The translations under genes and the position numbers were made by a program. A stretch of DNA of 64,000 nucleotides from NCBI GenBank assembly GCA_029204225.1, contig CM055104.1, positions 47,252,451 to 47,316,450 of the forward strand, written 5' to 3'. The notes under the pieces are model-generated. The model saw nothing but the letters and a program-made list of their open reading frames with translations, ran no database searches and was not told the DNA's origin. Below, one piece after another: positions 58,491-64,000 of the stretch. Within the stretch, counting starts at the first letter, position 1. Every line of letters starts with the position of its first letter. The DNA is from Diphasiastrum complanatum. Its lineage: Eukaryota; Streptophyta; Lycopodiopsida; Lycopodiales; Lycopodiaceae.

Positions 58491-59059
58491 TGGCATCCTA
58501 TTTGTATCATCATTGGAGAATGGTTGAAAACATGAATGCAAATATGAAGTCTATATCCAGAGAGAGTAGTCCAACTAAGTTCATCAAGTCCATAACGAGT
58601 GGTAACTAATGAGAGTACCAAGAGAGTTGAAGTGAATTCAATTCAAGGAATCGACACAAGTGGAGCCGACTACTTATGAAGTACAGGTTTCTAACGTGGG
58701 TGTTGATGTATGAGATTTGATGTTGATATTTGGAGATCTACTCATGATTGTCATGATGGTGTTATGGTAATCAAAGAGGATTACTTTTTTTTCATGGATG
58801 TTTGGTGAGATCCTTAGATATTTGTGGGAGCTTGGAAGATGTTCAAAAAGACCAAGGGAGTCAACCTTCAAGCAAAATTCTCAAGGTTAAGGCAAAGGTT
58901 ATCATGTCTACATTATATGATTTAGGGGGAGTCAACGTTTTTTGATTTAGAGTAAGTCAAGGAATCGGGTGAAATGTTGCACTCATGGTGGTCACACATA
59001 CACTAAAGGGACATGAAGACAAAAGCAAGAAATTGGGAAGTCATATGAAGCAGGTTCAT
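58491..59059. other. Spacer, possibly decayed copia DNA
   Basis: No readable domain. It leads into the reverse transcriptase fragment and may be its eroded upstream part. Confidence 0.35.
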
Positions 59060-59500
59060 ATGAAAAGGATCGACATTCAAAGGAATTCTACATCATTATA
59101 CAAAGGAAGGAAGACATTGCGACAATGGTATAAGAAGAAAGATCAAGCCCTAAAATCCTTAGGATTCAAGCCACTAATGGCTGATTCCAATGTCTATGTA
59201 AGAATTACAGATGGAAGACCATCATTGTAGCTGTGTATGTGGACGACACTCTGATACTCTGCAAGAGTGAGAAGCTTATTGCTAAAGTGAAGTATGATAT
59301 CTCGAAACATTTCAAGATTGTAGATATGGGAGAATGATATGGCTTATAGATTGACAAGGACTATGAGGGAGGTAAATTGTATTTTCATCAGTCCAGATAT
59401 ACCTAGAAAATCCTAGAAGATTTTGGGATGCTGAATTGCAAAGGAAAAAATACTCCAATGCTTACAAGAAGAGAATGCTATGAGAAATGCTAGCTCGCTG
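59060..59500 (+). pseudogene. Copia element F: reverse transcriptase fragment
   Basis: Reads KTLRQWYKKKDQALKSLGF (fingers/palm region of copia RT), then after a stop IIVAVYVDDTLILCKSEK with the YVDD catalytic box (about 59235), HFKIVDMGE, and after further stops KILEDFGMLNCKGKNTPML. Several stop codons. RNase H is missing: similarity ends near 59500, and the polypurine tract comes only 290 bp later. The lineage differs from A, B and D. Confidence 0.82.
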
Positions 59501-59784
59501 ATAATGAAGGTTTTGTATTTTACGATTAGGAATGAATGTTTACAACTTGCTGTGATTAGTGTTGTGTAGTAGCAAGTTTTGGCTTGCAAAACTGTGATTC
59601 GGCATTCTTACAGTCAAGCGCTGCCTCAAGGAGCAGTAGTGGGCACCTTTACAGGTATTTTTTCTATCACTGATTGAGTTCTGATCGTGGATTCTACATC
59701 AGAGTTGATGATCTTCATTATATGGGCATCATGGAAGGTAAACATGCATACTTATGTTATGCATAGTTCTTGGCAATGTAAACA

Positions 59785-59795
59785 TTAAGGGGGAG
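59785..59795 (+). promoter_or_regulatory. Polypurine tract of element F
   Basis: TAAGGGGGAG directly before the LTR start TGTTAGAG, typical for plant copia elements. Confidence 0.8.
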
Positions 59796-60215
59796 TGTTA
59801 GAGTTGATGTTTTACGTTAGTACCCTTAATGTTATCATCTAGATTAATTAGGATTATTGGGCCATGCCGACGTGCTAATTCTAGGGGCCCTTACCCATAT
59901 TTAGTAAAGGTCTAGTTAGACTATAGTTAGACAAGTTCGAGATTCTAGTGCTTGATTTGGAGCACAAGTTATTACTACAGATATGTGTTAGTGCTTTCAT
60001 ATAGAGAGACATTAATTAGGTAATTGCTTTTAGATTGCTTTTGCTTTTGACATAGACTAAAGTCTATAAGAATGTAGTGCACCCTACCTCATTTGCAATG
60101 GGACATAGTTGGAGTTTGCCATTACTTGTGTTCTCTCTGATATGTTTGACTATGGTTTCATCACAATAGAAATCTTGTCTTGGGTTACTTGTATGATCAA
60201 GTCAGTTTTCTAACA
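59796..60215 (+). mobile_element. 3' LTR of element F
   Basis: A 420-bp block beginning TGTTAGAG and ending TTCTAACA; TGTTAGA and TCTAACA are perfect inverted ends. Preceded by a polypurine tract, so it is a 3' LTR rather than a solo LTR. A TATA-like TCTATAAGAATG is near 60063. It is followed directly by integrase-coding sequence of another copia copy, not by normal flanking DNA. Confidence 0.75.
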
Positions 60216-61290
60216 TATTTATCTTCTCAAGAACAATGGAGAAAGAAACAGATACACAAATCAAAATACTACGCTTTGACAAAGGGGGAGAGTATCTTTC
60301 TACTGAATTTCAGGTGTTTTGCAAGGATCATGGTATAAAGAGACAATTTACAAGCACGAACATGCCTCAACAAAATGGAGAAGCAGAAAGGAGGAACCGG
60401 TCTATTGTGGAAACTGCAAGGAGTATGCTCAAGAGTAAGAATCTTCGAAATATGTGTTGGGGTGAAGCAATTAAGATGACAATTTATCTTTTGAATCGAA
60501 GTCCTACAAAGGTTGTAGAGAATCCGACTTCAGAGGAATCTTACACAGGACGAAATCCTGACGTAACTCATCTGAGAGTGTTTGGAAGTATTGCTTATGC
60601 TCACATACCTAAGGATTCAAGGAGCAAATTGGATTCAAAGTCAACAAAATGTTTATTCCTTGGATACAATAGTCAAGAGAAGGGTTACAAGTTGTATGAC
60701 TTGGAGGGTAAAAAAGTCATCATAAGCAGGGATGTGATCTTTGATGAGGATGGATCTCATAAAGATACAGAGATACCTTATGATAGGAAGCAAGATGGAG
60801 GAATTTCTATCTTATGTGCGAGTCATTACAAGAGCCTGAAACAACACATGTATTGCCTACACCAATCCAAGTACCTAGTTGAGAAATGAAAAAGGAAGGA
60901 GAGATCAAGTATATGAGATACTTATTCACCTCCTACTTCACCAGGCAGAAAACATCCTACATCAGATACTAGAAGATTGACTAGATGGTATCATGAAACT
61001 ATCAAGGATAGTGTTATTTTGGAACAAGGAGAGTCCAGTACACAAGGAACTAAGAGATCTGCTAGACTTGAAAAGCAATATGAAGATCAAGATCAACAGG
61101 AGGATTGATAGGAGGATCATCATAAGGATGGGGATGTACACTTTGCTTACATGGCTACAATGTTGGAAACCAAGGATCCATCTACGTTCAAGGGAAGTGG
61201 AGCCTATAGAAGAGCAAGTTGTGGCTATCTTTACCAAAGGACTTGACAAAAAAAAAGTTTCAGAAGCTTAGTTCAATGCAAGGTGAAACT
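60216..61290 (+). pseudogene. Copia fragment: integrase, linker and polyprotein C-terminus
   Basis: Opens inside integrase (EKETDTQIKILRFDKGGEYL), so the first catalytic Asp is absent. The second Asp (RFDKGGEY), QQNGEAERRNRSIVE with the Glu, and the downstream WGEA, RVFGSIAYAHIP and VIISRDVIFDE are present to about 60780. Broken linker frames follow, with TRRLTRWYHETIKDS (about 60970) and FAYMATMLETKDPSTF (about 61140). The sequence then jumps to VVAIFTKGLDKKK (about 61215), the extreme pol C-terminus. Nearly all reverse transcriptase and RNase H is deleted. It probably belongs to the same family as element F. Confidence 0.8.
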
Positions 61291-62151
61291 AGGAAACACT
61301 AAATTGGTTGGTGTTTTTGCTATAGGATCTCAATTGGATCCATTCAAGGTGCTTCCTCCATCATTTCAAACATTTATTACAGTCTTTTTCCTATATTTTT
61401 AATATGAAATCAGACCTATGATATGAAATGAGCTAAATTCTTGCAATTTGATTCACTAGCATCATAGATTTTGATCAATTATGATTATTTGTGATTTGTA
61501 TCTCCATTTATGATCAAATTCAGTTCTTGTAGGATTTGATCAAAAGGTGTTTAGGCTTCTAAAACCAGGTTCAAGTCATTTCTTATCTACAAGATCAAAT
61601 TAGCATGTTTTGCTTGCTTTCTCACATTTGAATCAACGCGAGTTTGGAGACAATCTCGAGGAGTAGCATTCAAGCATTGGAGAGATAGAAGGATTAAAGC
61701 TTTTGGAGCTGATTTAGATTCTTCTCAGGTATATCCTAAGGGTGATTTAGGTTCAGTCCAAAGCATTTTGCATTTACTCATCATTAAGATCATTTTTTTT
61801 TGTCAAAATTGTGATCTTTGTAGCTTGTGCTTGGAAAGTAGTTGTTTTCATTCTTATATAAAGGTTCAACCTGATTTTATAAAAGTGATTTAGAGTGGCA
61901 TTTTCATGCAATTAGATCATCTTTTTTCAGGTTGATTGGATCTTTATAAGCCTTGTGAAGTTTAGATCAAGGAGTTGTCAATTTGGGTCATCTTTCTACA
62001 TCAAGCAAGCTAGTTTAATTTTGTATTTTTTTTAATAGAATTGATTGAGCTCAAAATCGAATAGAATCTTGTTGAGAATTCATTTGTTGATCATTCTCAG
62101 GTCCCTAGATAGTGGGATAGCTAGTAGAATCAATCTATTGTTTAGAGGAGG
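61291..62151. other. Probable untranslated leader of the copia gag at 62152
   Basis: AT-rich, without reading frames. It ends with a purine-rich stretch just before the ATG. No tRNA-Met primer site could be found, so the LTR and primer site of this copy are lost or unrecognisable. Confidence 0.4.
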
Positions 62152-62752
62152 ATGGCATCCATGAATGCTTATGTTTTGGATTCTAGTGATACGTTGAACA
62201 AATCAAACTATTTTATTTGGAAACTAAGAATGGAATCAATCCTTGTAATGCAAGATTTGATGGACATAGTGAGTGGGGAAGAGGATGAGCCTATCCACCC
62301 TCAAGAATCCACTAGATACTAGAAGAGGGGCAAACTAGCCCTCCATTGTATACCAAAATGAATGTAGCCAATGAACTCCTAAAGGAAGTAGGAGAGTGTA
62401 CCTCGGCCCAAGAGTCTTGGGAGCCCCTTCAAAAGGTTTATGAGTCAAAGAACACTACAAGGTTGCTTTCCCTGAAGCATCAAATCTTTCAAAGCTACCA
62501 AAAGAAGGGAGAGGGTGCTCATTCATATGTTCTAAGGGTCAAGGAGTTAAACAAAGAACTTTCCTTTATAGGAGAATCTATAAAAGAAGATGAGCTTGTA
62601 CAACTAATCTTGAATGGCCTTTGTGTAGATTTCTCTAACTTGGTGCAAGGATATGCCATAATGAGCAAGTTTCCATCACTTGAAGACCTCCAAGGTGTCC
62701 TCATGGCCGAGGAGCATAGGAGACAACACTTCAATGCAAGGATGGATCACAC
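62152..62752 (+). pseudogene. Copia gag fragment, same family as element A
   Basis: ATG at 62152, beginning MASMNAYVLDSS and continuing NYFIWKLRMESILVMQDLMD, closely like element A's start (MASLNAYLLD...WEVRMESIMIMQDLME). A stop near 62320 and a frame break near 62355 disrupt it, but from 62346 it is open through MNVANELLKEVGECTSAQE and QLILNGL to EEHRRQHFNARMD. It is cut at about 62752, before the zinc knuckle, where minus-strand gag of another element begins. Confidence 0.85.
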
Positions 62753-63295
62753 ACCAAACATTTTTTCTACTAGGAAATGTTTTAGCCATCTTATTAGTTG
62801 CTTTGTCAAGCTTGGCATTCTGCTCTTCCAATGCTTTCAACTTTGCATCGAACTGTGACTGCATCTTCTCTAGTCGCATCTGTTGCTTCTGGGCAAGTTT
62901 TTCAAACTCATATATAAAGAGGTGAGGTCTTTTCCATCCCATTGTAGATTCATCAGCTGATCTTCCAGCATCATGATTTGACTTCTTGATTTCGTCTGAA
63001 ATCTGGTGAGCAATGCATCCCACATCTCCTTAGCTTTGGAGAGTGTAGCCAGGTCAAGTGTGAGACTATCTTTGATGGAAGATGATAGCAAGGCTACTGC
63101 CTTGTCGTTTTTCTCCCTCCACTCACGTAGCTCCTTGCCTGATGTTGTAGGCATCTCTTCTGTGCCATCCACCCAGGGGAATAAACCTTTGCCCTTGAGG
63201 ATGAGTGATGTCTTAACTTTCCAGGCTAGAAAGTTAGATCCTGAAGAATCAAGAATTGTGTAGATCTTGCTTTGCATGTTGCTGATTGAAGCCAT
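62753..63295 (-). pseudogene. Copia element G: gag fragment, minus strand
   Basis: Minus strand from ATG at 63295: MASISNMQSKIYTILDSSG, SNFLAWKVKTSLILKGKGL, then KAKEMWDALLTRFQTKSRSQ, a UBN2-type copia gag of another lineage. A frame change near 62890 leads to a coiled-coil-like LEKMQSQFDAKLKALEEQN. It is cut at 62753. A leader of only about 85 bp separates the ATG from the primer sites at 63380-63424. Confidence 0.75.
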
Positions 63296-63379
63296 TGCTT
63301 CTTGATGGTTGTTTGTCTAAATGCTAGGCCTCCTGGATCTGATAGCTTCTTGGCTATGTTAGATTATGACAAGATAACC

Positions 63380-63424
63380 TGGCTCTAATACCACTGATGA
63401 CAATGGTGATATGCTCTGATACCA
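63380..63424 (-). promoter_or_regulatory. Two primer-binding-site-like sequences of element G
   Basis: On the minus strand TGGTATCAGAGC (complement 63413-63424) and a second, one-mismatch TGGTATTAGAGCC (complement 63380-63392) lie 33 bp apart. The first is in the canonical place, four bases after an LTR-like end ...TTTTTTTCA. Confidence 0.75.
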
Positions 63425-63428
63425 CGGA

Positions 63429-64000
63429 TGAAAAAAAGGTTCGCAGTCGCAAAACAGTCTCGAAGACGAAACAACCGTGATTCAACGCGGTTCGGATGGA
63501 GTTCAGATGTCGTCGTTGGACACTGCCAGCTGAATCACTCCTATAGTCCTCCAAAATGTAGTCAGGCACTACTGATCTACGTTTATAAATTGATGAAGCA
63601 TTCAACGAATTCAACCAATGTGCGAAATTGAAGTGAATGGGAGAATCAGCCATTCGAATAACAGCAGACACATTTGCATTCAAGATCATACATCATAAAA
63701 GAAGACATGTGCACAATGATCTATTGATTTTATCTGATTCTTCAAGCACTGCATGCAGATCCACGCAGTGCGTTGGCGTGAGAGAAATACAGTTCTCTCA
63801 CGAGTGGATGTCTCGCTTACTAGCGGACCTGTGGATCACTATGGATCCTGTTCACAAAACACGTCTTGCACGCAGGCGGACTTCCTGTCTGTATTTCGTC
63901 TTGATTGCTTACTAGCATCAGACTACTTCATCTTCTGTGTGTGTTTTAGTGTCAAGTATCATCCAGCAAGTATATAGTCGCTCTATGTAACTTTAAAATT
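63429..64000 (-). mobile_element. 5' LTR of element G (outer end beyond the window)
   Basis: By position upstream of the primer site on the minus strand, 63429 to the window end should be the LTR, ending CCTTTTTTTCA. It is free of recognisable coding sequence. The outer boundary cannot be seen. Confidence 0.5.

Overview
This window looks like nuclear DNA from a land plant with a large, transposon-packed genome. Long-terminal-repeat (LTR) retrotransposons of the Ty1/copia type dominate, together with Ty3/gypsy remnants, tRNA-derived repeats, long GA/GT microsatellites and a few host gene pieces with GT-AG introns. There are no bacterial operons, ribosome binding sites or CRISPR arrays. I cannot name the species. 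The decayed reverse transcriptase at 47-50 kb resembles a family I know mainly from animals and non-flowering green lineages, so a fern, lycophyte or gymnosperm is a reasonable guess, but it is only a guess.

Layout. 0-2.1 kb: an exon-like open frame of unknown identity, then tRNA-derived repeats, including a tandem array of about seven 101-bp monomers. 4.3-9.3 kb: the 3' end of a Ty3/gypsy element (integrase C-terminus plus a chromodomain-like tail), a polypurine tract, a candidate LTR and a downstream primer-binding site, bracketed by two copies of a ~390-bp repeat. 10.5-13.6 kb: a minus-strand gypsy gag-protease remnant with a 24-bp minisatellite upstream of gag. 14-18.6 kb: LTR-like DNA without recognisable genes. 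18.6-26.5 kb: minus-strand copia wreckage, in which a partially self-duplicated element (A/A') has its 5' LTR lodged in the reverse transcriptase of an older copia element (E).

26.5-41.5 kb is a stack of young copia elements. Element D (35054-41484) is complete: 655-bp LTRs, a tRNA-Met type primer site and an intact 1317-codon gag-pol. To its left lies a 5'-truncated, almost identical copy, C, which shares D's left LTR as its own 3' LTR. Element B (27628-33941) has two 862-bp LTRs that read as identical by eye and an intact 1326-codon gag-pol. It is inserted inside C's reverse transcriptase with a short target-site duplication.

42-51 kb: a SET-domain gene fragment, another copia fragment, two GA tracts of about 170 bp, and a decayed minus-strand retroelement with a YIDDI-type (Penelope-like) reverse transcriptase. 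52.5-56.9 kb holds the one convincing host gene, a five-exon SDHAF2 homologue (succinate dehydrogenase assembly factor 2, 195 aa). It is flanked by two inverted copies of a ~300-bp repeat. 59-64 kb: further copia fragments on both strands, one of them sharing element A's gag family, and the 5' end of a minus-strand copia element running off the right edge.

The most notable observations are the tRNA-promoter-bearing tandem array, the Penelope-like element, the LTR-sharing tandem C-D with nested B, a perfect G-box palindrome shared by the LTRs of three copia families, and the inverted repeat pair enclosing SDHAF2.
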